Source of the DNA: a virus
Virus record (IMG/VR): IMGVR_UViG_3300036393_000024
Coordinates: 1 to 61,278 of that record
Reading direction: 5' to 3' (one strand)
Length of the DNA stretch: 61,278 bases
Shown here: one piece after another, positions 16,464-25,300 of the stretch
Layout: the number at the start of each line of letters is the position of its first letter
Numbering within the stretch: the first letter of the stretch is position 1
Translations under genes and position numbers: made by a program
The notes under the pieces: generated by a model
What the model was told of the DNA's origin: nothing
What the model saw: only the letters and a program-made list of their open reading frames with translations
Database searches by the model: none

Positions 16464-17111
16464 ATGGCCGAGCAGGACAAGAACGACCAGGACGACAAGA
16501 CCGACGACCTCGACGGAATCACCGACGACGACGCCAAGCGCCTGTTGGAGAAGCCGAAGAAGGACGCCACCGGCAAGGACGACGACGAGGACCCCGACGG
16601 TGCCGACCAGCTCGGCGACGCCGGCCGCCGGGCGCTGAACTCCATCAAGGAGTCCCGCCGCGCCGCCCGCGAGGAGCGCGACAACGCGAAGGCGGAGCTG
16701 GCGAAGGTCCAGGCCGAGCTGCGCAAGCACTCGGACAAGGACAAGAGCGAGTTGCAGCGCCTCATCGATGAGCGGGACTCGCTGAAGACGGAGCTGAGCA
16801 AGACCACCTCCGCGATGCGCCGCCGCGAGGCCGCCGAGGACCACGCCCCCGATCACGCCACGCCGGCGCAGATCCGGGCCGTGGCCAAGCGCCTGGCCGG
16901 TGACACCGACGAGGAGCTGGCCGCGGACGCCAAGGAGCTCTACGCGCTCATCGCGCCGGAGCCGCCGAAGTCGCCGGTGTCGGGCCGGCCCAAGGAACGA
17001 CTCCGGGACGAGCCGAAGGAGCGCCTCCGTGGTGGAGGCGATCCGGATGACTCCGACCCGGGGGAGATGAACCCGAAGAAGCTCGCCGGGCTGGTCCCGC
17101 GAGCTCGATAG
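16464..17111 (+). CDS. Scaffolding protein
   Basis: 215 residues; ATG 16464 with an upstream GGGGAG. It is extremely acidic at the start (Asp/Lys-rich, about 1-55), then a long coiled coil (about 60-130: ARRALNSIKESRRAAREERDNAK region) and a charged Arg/Asp tail. This composition, and its place just before the capsid gene, are typical of scaffolds that guide capsid assembly and are then removed. Confidence 0.86.
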   Translation: MAEQDKNDQDDKTDDLDGITDDDAKRLLEKPKKDATGKDDDEDPDGADQLGDAGRRALNSIKESRRAAREERDNAKAELAKVQAELRKHSDKDKSELQRLIDERDSLKTELSKTTSAMRRREAAEDHAPDHATPAQIRAVAKRLAGDTDEELAADAKELYALIAPEPPKSPVSGRPKERLRDEPKERLRGGGDPDDSDPGEMNPKKLAGLVPRAR

Positions 17112-17181
17112 ACACCGCACCGCCGCGCCACGGCCGGATCGCGGACAGCTTCCCCATTTCGAACCCCAAGGAGGTTCTGTC

Positions 17182-18411
17182 GTGGCGAACTCGTACATCA
17201 AGGCCCCGAAGATCGCGGCCATGGCGCTGGGCGTGCTGGAGCGCGAGATCGTGCTCCCGGCGCTGGTCTGGCGTGACGCCGGCGGCTCGTTCAAGGGCGC
17301 CCAGGGTGACACGATCACCATCCGCGTCCCGGCCCGCTCCACCGCCCGGGTCCGGCAGCTGCGCGCCAACCGCACCGCGGACTTCAACGGTGCCGGCATC
17401 ATCACCCTCGACGACCTGGCCGAGACCAGCGTCGATGTGACCCTGGACCAGGAGATCTACCACGGCACCCGGATCACCGACGAGGAGCTGACCCTCGACA
17501 TCACCGACTTCGGGACCCAGGTGCTGCTGCCGCAGGTCCGCGCGGTCGCCGAGGGCCTGGAGAACAAGCTGGCCGAGCTGATGGTCGGCGCGACCTACGC
17601 GACCACCGTCTCGATCCCCTCCAGCGGTGACGACGTGGTGTACGACGCGATGATCGACGCCCGGAAGGCGCTGAACATCGCCAACGTGCCGACCAACGAG
17701 CGGGTCGTGGTCATGGGGCCGTCGATGGAGGCCCGGTTCCTCAAGGACAACCACCTCAACCACGCCGACACCGCCGGGGACGCCAGCGCACTGCGTGACG
17801 CCACGATCGGCCGGATCGCCGGGTTCGGGCAGGTGGTGGTGTCCAACGCGCTGCCCGAGGACGTCGGGTTCGCGTTCCACCGCACCGCCTACGTGCTGTC
17901 CACCCAGGCGCCGGCGGTGCCCGACGGGGCGCCCTACGGCGCCTCCCAGTCCTACCAGGGGCTGGCCATGCGGTGGCTGCGCGACTACGACCCGGGCAAC
18001 CTGCAGGACCGCTCCATCCTGGGCACCTACGCCGGCGCGAACATCATCGCCGACGGCCCGAAGGGCGCGGAGGTCCAGACGGCCACCATCACCGGCTCGC
18101 CGACCGGCGGCAGCTTCACCCTCACCTACGCCGGCCAGACCACCGCGGCGATCGCCTACAACGCCTCCGCGGCGACCGTGCGCGACCGGCTGCGGGCGCT
18201 GAACAACCTGGACAACGACGACGTCACCGTCACCGGCAGCGCCGGCGGGCCCTACACCATCACCATCGCCGGGAAGGGCAACGTCGGGCAGATCACCGCG
18301 ACCGCGTCGCTGACCGGCGGCAGCTCGCCGGGGGTCACGATGGCCACCTCCACCGAGGGCGGGCTGGGCGACCCCAGCTTCGTCCGGGCCGTGAAGCTCG
18401 TCCTGAGCTGA
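17182..18411 (+). CDS. Major capsid protein with C-terminal Ig-like domain
   Basis: 409 residues; GTG/ATG region with AGGAGG upstream. Residues 1-295 match a P22-coat-like HK97 fold (SYIKAPKIAAMALGVLERE, ITIRVPARSTARVRQL, VDVTLDQEIYHGTRI, NERVVVMGPSMEARFL, YGASQSYQGLAMRW). Residues about 298-390 form a separate beta-rich domain with TITGSPTGGSFTLTYAGQTT and LTGGSSPGV, followed by the last capsid strand. The same domain ends the major tail protein, with a 42-bp identical DNA stretch. It probably decorates the capsid surface. Confidence 0.93.
   Translation: MANSYIKAPKIAAMALGVLEREIVLPALVWRDAGGSFKGAQGDTITIRVPARSTARVRQLRANRTADFNGAGIITLDDLAETSVDVTLDQEIYHGTRITDEELTLDITDFGTQVLLPQVRAVAEGLENKLAELMVGATYATTVSIPSSGDDVVYDAMIDARKALNIANVPTNERVVVMGPSMEARFLKDNHLNHADTAGDASALRDATIGRIAGFGQVVVSNALPEDVGFAFHRTAYVLSTQAPAVPDGAPYGASQSYQGLAMRWLRDYDPGNLQDRSILGTYAGANIIADGPKGAEVQTATITGSPTGGSFTLTYAGQTTAAIAYNASAATVRDRLRALNNLDNDDVTVTGSAGGPYTITIAGKGNVGQITATASLTGGSSPGVTMATSTEGGLGDPSFVRAVKLVLS
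18124..18165 (+). repeat. 42-bp exact repeat, copy 1 (in the capsid gene)
   Basis: The 42 bases that encode TYAGQTTAAIAYNA are identical to 20640-20681 in the major tail protein gene. Confidence 0.9.
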
Positions 18412-18887
18412 TGGCCGGCCTTCCCTCCCTGGCCTCCTCGGAGGACCTCGAAGCGCTGCTCATGCGCGAGTTCGACGACCTCGAGGCGGCCCGGGTGGAG
18501 AAGGTGCTCAGCATCGCCTCGGACCTCGTCCGGGACGAGTCAGGCAAGTCCTGGCTCGACCCGGACGACCCGAGCAAGCTGGTGGATCCGCTGCCGGGGA
18601 TCGTCCGGATCATCACGCTGCGCTGCGCGGAGCGGGCCGTCCGCAACCCCGAGGGCTACTCCTCGGAATCCGCGGGCGACTACTCGTACCAGCGCGGCGG
18701 CTCCTCCGGTGAGGGTGGTCTGTTCCTCACCGAACGCGAGATCGCCCGCCTGCGCCGCGTCGGCGGCCGGACCGGGCTGGTGACCCAGCCGGTCACCCGG
18801 GGCGACTGCTTCGACCGGACGGAGTGGGTCAGCGACCAGTACGGCTACAAGCCGATCCCCATCGGGGTCCTGCCGGACTGGTTCTGA
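18411..18887 (+). CDS. Head-to-tail connector (adaptor)
   Basis: 158 residues; ATG overlaps the capsid stop (TGATG). Helical: LASSEDLEALLMREFDDLEAARVEKVLSIASDLVR-type start, then ITLRCAERAVRNPEGYSSES. This is the gp6/gp15-like adaptor class that docks below the portal. Gene order (capsid, adaptor, stopper) supports the call. Confidence 0.85.
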   Translation: MAGLPSLASSEDLEALLMREFDDLEAARVEKVLSIASDLVRDESGKSWLDPDDPSKLVDPLPGIVRIITLRCAERAVRNPEGYSSESAGDYSYQRGGSSGEGGLFLTEREIARLRRVGGRTGLVTQPVTRGDCFDRTEWVSDQYGYKPIPIGVLPDWF

Positions 18888-19237
18888 TGGGCCTGCTCGA
18901 CAACGGCCCGCACACCGTGCAGGTCTACCTCGAGGAGACCACCACCGACGCCCGGGGCAACCCGGTGCGCCAGCCGAAGGCCTCGGGCCCGGTGACGGTG
19001 GCGGGCTGCTGGATGCAGCCCGTCGAGTCCGGCCGCGACGGCGGCTCCGCCCGCGACCTCGACCAAGGCCAGCGGGTGTCGGTCACCTACCGGCTGATCG
19101 CCCGCAACGCCCCGGTGGGGTTCTGGGCGGCCGTGGTGTGGCAGGGCCGCCGGTTCGCCCCGGTCGGCGGCCCGCAGGTGCGGGACTTCTCGACCGTGAC
19201 CGGGCATGTCAGCGTCGTGCTGCGGGAGGAACGCTGA
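18887..19237 (+). CDS. Head-to-tail stopper
   Basis: 116 residues; ATG overlapping the previous stop. A small beta-rich protein (HTVQVYLEETTTDARGNP, VTVAGCWMQPVES, GFWAAVVWQGRRFAPVGG) typical of the stopper position in siphophage connectors; it closes the channel after packaging. Confidence 0.82.
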   Translation: MGLLDNGPHTVQVYLEETTTDARGNPVRQPKASGPVTVAGCWMQPVESGRDGGSARDLDQGQRVSVTYRLIARNAPVGFWAAVVWQGRRFAPVGGPQVRDFSTVTGHVSVVLREER

Positions 19238-19533
19238 TGGCCTCGGTGCACATCGACACGGACTGCAACGAGGTCGTCGCGCACCTCCCGGGTGTGCGGG
19301 CTGAGCTGGCCGCCACCGCCGAGGGCGGTAAGGCCCGGGCAGAGGCCATCCTGGCCGGCCATCACCGGACCGGGCAGACGGAGATCACCGTCACCGCCGG
19401 CGACAAGCTCGACTACTTCGTCAACCTCGTCGACAACTCGGCGAAGCCGGCCGCCGCGGCCATCGAGTACGGCCACACCACCAAGGGTGGCCGCGCGGTG
19501 CGGGGTGTCCACGCCATCTCCGGGGCGTTCTGA
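19237..19533 (+). CDS. Head-tail connector / tail completion protein
   Basis: 98 residues; TGATG overlap. Begins VHIDTDCNEVVAHLPGV, then a helix EGGKARAEAILAGH and a beta part ending in AIEYGHTTKGGRAVRG. The pattern (helix, then YG...G-R...G) resembles HK97 gp10/DUF5403-type connector proteins. Position agrees. Confidence 0.78.
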   Translation: MASVHIDTDCNEVVAHLPGVRAELAATAEGGKARAEAILAGHHRTGQTEITVTAGDKLDYFVNLVDNSAKPAAAAIEYGHTTKGGRAVRGVHAISGAF

Positions 19534-19961
19534 TGTCCCGGCTGCTGCCGGACGTCGCGGCGGCGCCGTTCGTCGACGGCCTGGCCGTGCAGCTGCACCT
19601 GCTGCGCACCGGCCTCGGCGACGCGGTCAACGTGTTCACCCGGATCCCGGACGGGCTCCGGGAGCTGGTGCCGGCGGTCGTGATCGAGCGCACCGCCGGC
19701 GGGTCGACCCACCCGGAGTTCGCCTCGAGCTTCGGGATGACCTACCAGGTGTGGCACACCAGCGACGACCTCGCCTATGAGCTGTCCCGACAGGTGGCCA
19801 CGGTGATCTGGACCGCCCAGCGGCGCCAGACCGCCACCCCGGCCGGGCACATCGCCGGATGGTCGGAGATCTCCGGCTTCCACCCGGTGCCCGACGAGGG
19901 CCTCCCGGAGTTCGGCCGGTACGTGGCCGTGCTCGACCTACTGATCCGCAATCCCTCCTAG
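19533..19961 (+). CDS. Tail terminator protein
   Basis: 142 residues; TGATG overlap. LPDVAAAPFVDGLAVQLHLL, then VPAVVIERTAGGSTHPEF and MTYQVWHTSDDLAYELSRQVATVIW. Mixed alpha/beta protein at the terminator position before the major tail protein; it caps the tail tube and joins it to the head. Confidence 0.82.
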   Translation: MSRLLPDVAAAPFVDGLAVQLHLLRTGLGDAVNVFTRIPDGLRELVPAVVIERTAGGSTHPEFASSFGMTYQVWHTSDDLAYELSRQVATVIWTAQRRQTATPAGHIAGWSEISGFHPVPDEGLPEFGRYVAVLDLLIRNPS

Positions 19962-20036
19962 CTCCCCTGTCCGCATCCGTCCACCGCTGGTGGTCGGGCG
20001 CTCACGCACGTCTTCGTCCCCCAAGGAGATACAGCA

Positions 20037-20903
20037 ATGGCACTGAACGACGATCAGCTGTTCCTGCCGGGAACGGGCTTCGTGTACGTCGCCGCGGCCG
20101 GCACTGCCGCCCCGGCGGACATGGCCGACCCGGAGGCCTCCGGCTACGTGAACATCGGCCACACGGACATCGACGACAACATCTCGATCACCCGGGACGG
20201 CGGGGACTCGGAGACGTTGGGGACCTGGCAGAACCCCGTCGCCCGCGAGCGCCGCGACCCGGTGACGTTCGCGGTCAAGATGAAGCTGCTGCAGTTCTCC
20301 AACGAAACGCTGGAGCTGTACTTCGGCGGCGGCGACAAGTCGGTGGCCGGCAAGTTCGGCGTGCCGATCACCGCGGTCCCGCAGGAGCGGGCGCTGTTCA
20401 TCAGGATCGTGGACGGCGACCGCGAGGCTCCGCTGTGGATCGAGAAGACCTCGATCGGGTCCGATGACGACGTCGAGGCCGACACCGAGAAGTTCATGGG
20501 CTTCCCGGTGCGGGCCACCGTGCTGGGCGTGACCGGGCACAACCTGATGGAGTTCTTCGGCGATCACCTGGGCGTCCAGGGCAACGAGGTCCAGACCGTC
20601 ACCATCACCGGCACCCCCACCGGCGGCACCTTCACGTTGACCTACGCCGGCCAGACCACCGCGGCGATCGCCTACAACGCCGCCGCGGCGGCGGTCAAGG
20701 CAGCGCTGGTGGCCCTGTCGAACATCGGCTCGGCCGACGTCGCCGTGACCGGTGGCCCCGGGCCCGGCACGCCGTGGGTGGTCACTTTCCAGGGCAACCT
20801 CGCCGACACCGACGTGGCGCAGATGACCGCCAACTCGGCGGGCCTCACCGGCGGCACTTCGCCGGCGGTGGCGGTCACCACCACGACCCCCGGCGGCAAC
20901 TAG
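20037..20903 (+). CDS. Major tail protein with C-terminal Ig-like domain
   Basis: 288 residues; ATG after AAGGAGA. Residues 1-180 are the tube protein (FLPGTGFVYVAAAGTAAP, GHTDIDDNISITRDGG, ARERRDPVTFAVKMKLLQF, FGVPITAVPQERALF). Residues about 185-288 form the same beta domain as in the capsid protein (TITGTPTGGTFTLTYAGQTT..., LTGGTSPAV). Such add-on domains project from the tail surface and are not needed for tube assembly. Confidence 0.9.
   Translation: MALNDDQLFLPGTGFVYVAAAGTAAPADMADPEASGYVNIGHTDIDDNISITRDGGDSETLGTWQNPVARERRDPVTFAVKMKLLQFSNETLELYFGGGDKSVAGKFGVPITAVPQERALFIRIVDGDREAPLWIEKTSIGSDDDVEADTEKFMGFPVRATVLGVTGHNLMEFFGDHLGVQGNEVQTVTITGTPTGGTFTLTYAGQTTAAIAYNAAAAAVKAALVALSNIGSADVAVTGGPGPGTPWVVTFQGNLADTDVAQMTANSAGLTGGTSPAVAVTTTTPGGN
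20640..20681 (+). repeat. 42-bp exact repeat, copy 2 (in the major tail gene)
   Basis: Identical to 18124-18165 in the capsid gene. The flanking sequence diverges at synonymous positions. Confidence 0.9.
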
Positions 20904-20906
20904 GAC

Positions 20907-20945
20907 GGTTGGCCGGCGCGCGAGTGGGCTCCGCGCCGGCCAACC
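20907..20945 (+). terminator. Perfect 14-bp hairpin after the major tail gene
   Basis: GGTTGGCCGGCGCG (20907-20920) pairs exactly with 20932-20945 across an 11-base loop. It has no T run. In this position it may attenuate transcription so that capsid and tube proteins are made in excess of the downstream tail proteins, or stabilise the mRNA end. Confidence 0.65.
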
Positions 20946-20993
20946 ACCTCCGCTCGAGCCCACGGCGAGCCCACACGCTAGGAGAGCCCACCC

Positions 20994-21467
20994 ATGTCCG
21001 TCCCCACCGAGTTCCAGGTCCCCCCCGGCACCGCTGATGAGGCGAAGGCGCAGCCCACGCTCGTCGACGCCATCGCCGAGGACGCCAAGGCCGCCGACGA
21101 GCCGCCGGACTACCCCGAGGGTGCCCCGGAGTTCTATGCGCTCATGCGGGTGCCCTACCGGCAGCGCGCGGAGGCGATCCGCAAGTACGGCGAGGTGCAG
21201 GCCTACCTGAAGGCGCATCCCGGCGTCGGGCAGGACCGCGACGAGGACGACTCCGACAACTCGGAGTCGAGCGAGACCGACTGGGTAGCGACCGCGGACA
21301 AGTTCGAGCTCGTCGGGCTGCTCGACGAGTTCCTGCTGACGGTCGCGGTCGACCGGGGCGCCTACGAAGCGTGGCCGGAGCGCACCGACGTCGGTGTGTT
21401 CATGCAGACCTGGTCCGCGTGGCAGGGGCGAACCCAGCCGGGGGAAGCCTCCAGCTCGTCAAGCTGA
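20994..21467 (+). CDS. Tail assembly chaperone, upstream reading frame
   Basis: 157 residues; ATG after AGGAGAG. It is helical and acidic, with APEFYALMRVPYRQRAEAIRKYG, a Asp/Ser-rich linker and FELVGLLDEFLLTVAVDRGAYEAW. It ends in a serine run read in the zero frame. In siphophages this product chaperones the tape measure; part of the ribosomes shift frame at 21440-21446 to make a longer fusion. Confidence 0.86.
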   Translation: MSVPTEFQVPPGTADEAKAQPTLVDAIAEDAKAADEPPDYPEGAPEFYALMRVPYRQRAEAIRKYGEVQAYLKAHPGVGQDRDEDDSDNSESSETDWVATADKFELVGLLDEFLLTVAVDRGAYEAWPERTDVGVFMQTWSAWQGRTQPGEASSSSS

Positions 21468-21835
21468 TCGAAGACGGGCACGGCGAGGCGATCCTGTCGG
21501 ACCTGTCGCAGTACCACGGCCGCGATCTGCGCGACCTGTGGCGCGACAACCGCGACCTGACACCCCGATACGTGCTCTGGCTTGTCGGGCACCTCCCGGA
21601 GGACTCCGCGTTCATCGCGTCCATGCGCGGTGGCCAGCAGCATCGAGTGTGGACGCTGCAGAACCATCTCCTGGCGTCGGTGGCCAACCTGCTGTTCGCG
21701 GCCAACCGCCAGCGTGCCGGCCTGAAGACCCACAGCATGCCGGTGAAGCCGCCCACCCCGAAGACCGCGAAGCGCCAGCGGCGGGTCATCCCGATCGGCC
21801 GGTTGCCCGGCGTCCGGAGGATCGCGGGCCGCTAG
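20994..21835 (+). CDS. Tail assembly chaperone, frameshifted fusion (-1)
   Basis: A -1 shift at GGGGGAA (21440-21446) joins the first frame to the overlapping one ending at 21835, giving about 280 residues. The second part reads SLQLVKLIEDGHGEAILSDL, then YHGRDLRDLWRDNRDLTPRYVL and a very basic tail. It has no good start of its own. Position just before the tape measure and the -1 geometry match the conserved G/GT-like arrangement. Confidence 0.8.
21440..21446 (+). other. Predicted -1 ribosomal slippery site GGGGGAA
   Basis: Five G then AA, at the zero-frame codons CCG GGG GAA. Slipping back one base changes the reading to GGA AGC CTC..., the frame of the second chaperone part. GGGGGAA-type heptamers are used in this gene pair in other actinophages. 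Confidence 0.72.
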
Positions 21836-22219
21836 CTAGCGGATCCTGGTCCAGGGCTGGCAACCCTGAGTCATGAACGCTCCGTCAGTCGGCGCGATGG
21901 TCACGACCTTCTGGCCGGCGCCCGACTGGTAGGCCAGGACCGCGTCCGGAGTGCCGGAGGTGTCCCGGAGCCGACTGACCCTGCAGCCGACAATCGAGTT
22001 CGTGGACGGTCCTCGTGAGCGGTAGGTGCCCGGCGTGATGTCGGTGGGCACCAGGTAGATCCCTTCGCCACTGAGGTAGCCGGCCGGCAGAGCCGGCTCG
22101 GCTGGTGCGGTCGTTACGGCTGCCGGCGCGGCCGCGCTGGATGAATCTCCCGGTGCGGGACAGATGCCACAAGCGGTGAGCCCGGTGAGCAGGACGCCGG
22201 CAACAGCAACTCGAAGCAT
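21836..22219 (-). CDS. Secreted lipoprotein (moron)
   Basis: 127 residues; ATG 22219 with GAGGAAAC upstream. A hydrophobic signal ends in a lipobox LTAC (Cys 17), then a Ser/Ala/Pro linker (about 18-45). The mature domain reads GEGIYLVPTDITPGTYRSRG, then CRVSRL and FMTQGCQPW, with two cysteines that could bridge. This matches small actinobacterial exported lipoproteins. It is on the opposite strand inside the tail operon, so it is probably expressed in the lysogen. Superinfection exclusion at the cell surface is a reasonable inference. Confidence 0.82.
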   Translation of the reverse strand: MLRVAVAGVLLTGLTACGICPAPGDSSSAAAPAAVTTAPAEPALPAGYLSGEGIYLVPTDITPGTYRSRGPSTNSIVGCRVSRLRDTSGTPDAVLAYQSGAGQKVVTIAPTDGAFMTQGCQPWTRIR

Positions 22220-22311
22220 GATCGTTTCCTCATGGTCGGTAACCGGTCATCGCCGGTCGGGACACCCCCGTTACGCCATTCGCCGACTTCAGAGCGCGGG
22301 GAGGTGTTCTC

Positions 22312-25300
22312 GTGCCCGGTGACAAGACGGTCGGCTCGGTCAGCGTCCGGGTCTTGCCGGACACCTCCCGCTTCAAGCGCGAGCTGGAGGCCGAGCTCGC
22401 CAAGATCGGCGACGTCACCGTCAAGGTCGACCTGGACCTGGATCGGCGCACGTTCGACGCGCAGCTGGAGAAGCTGCGGGCCACCGACATCACGATCAAG
22501 GCCGACGTCGACGTGGACCAGGACCAGGTCGGTAAGGCGCTCGCCGGCAAGAAGGTCACGGTCCCGACCGAGGCCGACGTCGACCAGTTCATCAAGGACA
22601 TCGAGAAGCACGTCCGCGACTCGGCGGGCGTGAAGATCCCCCCGATCAAGATCCCCCCGGTGAAGGACCCGATCAAGGTCCCAGTGGAGATCGACTTCGA
22701 CAAGCTGTCGGCCGATGCCCGCATCAAGGAGGCGCTGGCCAAGAAGGCCGGCCTGAGGGTAGTCAAGGTCAACGCGGACATCGCCGAAGCCCAGGCGAAG
22801 CTCGCGGTGCTCGACGGAGAGTTCAGGCGACTCAACGCGCGGCCGCGCTCGGTGACGGTGGCCGCCGATGTCGCCTCGGCCGCCGCCAAGATCGCGGACC
22901 TGAAGCTGAGGCTGGCCACCCTCCGGGATGCCAGGGTCAAGATCGACGCCGACGCATCCTCGGCGCTTCGTGCGGCCGCCGAAGCGAGCGCGGCCCTAGC
23001 GGCGATCCCCAACCGGAAGAAGATCAAGCTCGAGGTCGACGGCGACCCGTTCAAGCGGATGCTCCGAGGAATCGCCTCGGACGTCGGCAGCGCCGTCGGG
23101 GGCGCGTTCTCCAGCGCCGGCCAGGCCGTCAGCGGCCTGGGCAGGTCACTGGGCGACGTCGCTTCCACCGCCGGGCCGCTGGTCCTGACCGTGGCCAAGA
23201 TCGGTGTCGCCGGATTCGCGGTCGCCGAGGCCGGCGCGGCGATCACCGTTGCCTGGGGTGCGGCGTCCACGGCGATCGCCGCCGTGCCGGCCGCCATCGG
23301 GCTGGTCGCCGCCCCGCTGGCCGCCGCCGCGCTCGGCATGGACGGCATCAAGCGGGCCGCCAAGACGATCGCGCCCCAGTTCAACAAGCTCAAGAGCGCG
23401 GTCTCGAACGCCTTCGAGAAGGGCCTCACCCCGGTCTTGAAGACCATCGGCAACGAGCTGTTCCCCAAGCTCGCCGTCGGGCTGTCCGGGACCGCTACCG
23501 CCCTGTCGAAGCTGGCCACCGGGCTCGGCGACTTCGTCACGCGCGGCGCCGGCCTGGGCCTGCTCTCGACCGCGATCGGCAACATCAACGCCGCCATCGG
23601 CCGGGTCAACCTGGTCCCGCTGGTCGAGGGGTTCCTCCGGCTGACCGGCAACAACGCCGCGCTGCAGGCACTAGTCACCACGATCAACGGCGTCGGAACG
23701 GCCCTGAACTCGATCAGCCTGAACGCCGACCTCGACGGCGCGTTCCAGGCCCTCGGAGAGACCCTGCGGTCGCTCACCGCCGGGTTCGCCGGCCTGGTCA
23801 ACAACGGCATCACCGTGTTCAAGAACGCCGCCCCGGGCGTGAAGAAGGCGCTCGACGGTATCAGCGACTTCTTCGGCAAGTTCGACTACGAGCGCCTCGG
23901 CAAGGCCGCCGGTAACGCCATCGGCGGCATCGGCGACGCGCTGAAGAAGATCCCTCAGGGCACGGTCGACGGGATCACCAGCGCATTCGAGCGACTGGGT
24001 ACGACGCTGAGCGGCCCCGAGATCCAGAACGGCCTCGCGGCCCTGGCCCGGCTGATCCCGCCGGCGGTAGACGCGATCAACAGCCTGGCCAAGGCTCTGG
24101 CGGCGAGGGCGGTCGAGGTCGACAACTTCGCCGACTTCCTCAACGACCCGGTCGACTTCTTCAGCGCCACCGGCAAGCACGCGGCCAAGGAGAAGGCCCA
24201 GTTCAAGAACTACATGGACGGCCTCGCCCAGGGCATCGCCGACGGCCGCCCCGGGGTGGTGGCCGAGGCCGAGAAGCTCGGCCCTGAGCTGAGCGCCAAG
24301 GTCCAGGTGGCCGCTCAGAACATCCAGTCGAACCGTATCCCGGCCGCCTTCAAGGAGGGGATCACCCCGCTGGGCGGCATCGTTCGCGGTGCCTTCGGCG
24401 AGGTCCCCGCCGTCACCAGCAACGAGCTGGGCAAGATCCCCGGCATCACCCGCTCGGCCGTCGGCAAGACGGTCGGCCTGTTCGGTACCGGTCTGGGCCA
24501 GCTCTCCCCGCAGCTGCAGGCCGAGCTCGGCATCCTGCCCGGCCAGGCTCAGACCAGCCTCGCCCCGCTGGCCCCGGCCGCCGGCCAGTCCGTCGCGGCC
24601 ATGACCGCCGCCGTCGACGCGTCCATCCCGGGCCTCGGGACCGCGTTCGCCACCGGGTTCACCAACCTCGGCCCGCTGGTCGACACCGCATTCCAGGCCC
24701 TGACCACCACCAACATCGCCACCGGTCTGCAGGGCATGGCCACGGCCATCACCACCGGGTTCCCCGCTCTGATCGGCACCGCTTTCACCACCGGGTTCGT
24801 CGCCGCGGTGTTCCCGGCGGTCGACCAGGCCTTCGCCGGCCTCGGCGTGTCGGTGACGATGGGCATGGTCAACCTCGGCACGGCCATCACCGCCGCGATC
24901 CCCGTTCTGGGCACCGCCTTCACCGCCGGGTTCGTCGCCGCCGTCTACCCGGCTGTCGACCAGGCCTTCGCCGGCCTCGGGGTCACGGTGACGATGGGCA
25001 TGGTCAACCTCGGGCTCGCGGTGACCGCCGGGATGACCTCGATCTCCACCGCTTTCACCACCGGATTCGTCGGCATCCAGGCCTCGATCACGACCGCGCT
25101 GACCGGGATCGCGGCCTCGATCGTCGGCACAATGACCGGGGTGACCACGGCGGTCACCGCCGGCATGAGCCAGGCCAACGCCGCGATCCAGGCCGGCACA
25201 TCGCAGATGTCCGCGACGCTGGCCGCCGCCGGCCAGGGGCTGGTCACGAACATCAGGTCCACGATGGACCAGTTCGTCGCCGCCGTGCGGACCGGCGGCC

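Noticed and set aside
23911-23925. GGTAACGCCATCGGC in the tape measure gene as a parS-like site
   Set aside because: Only the first nine bases match and the conserved GTTAAC half is missing.
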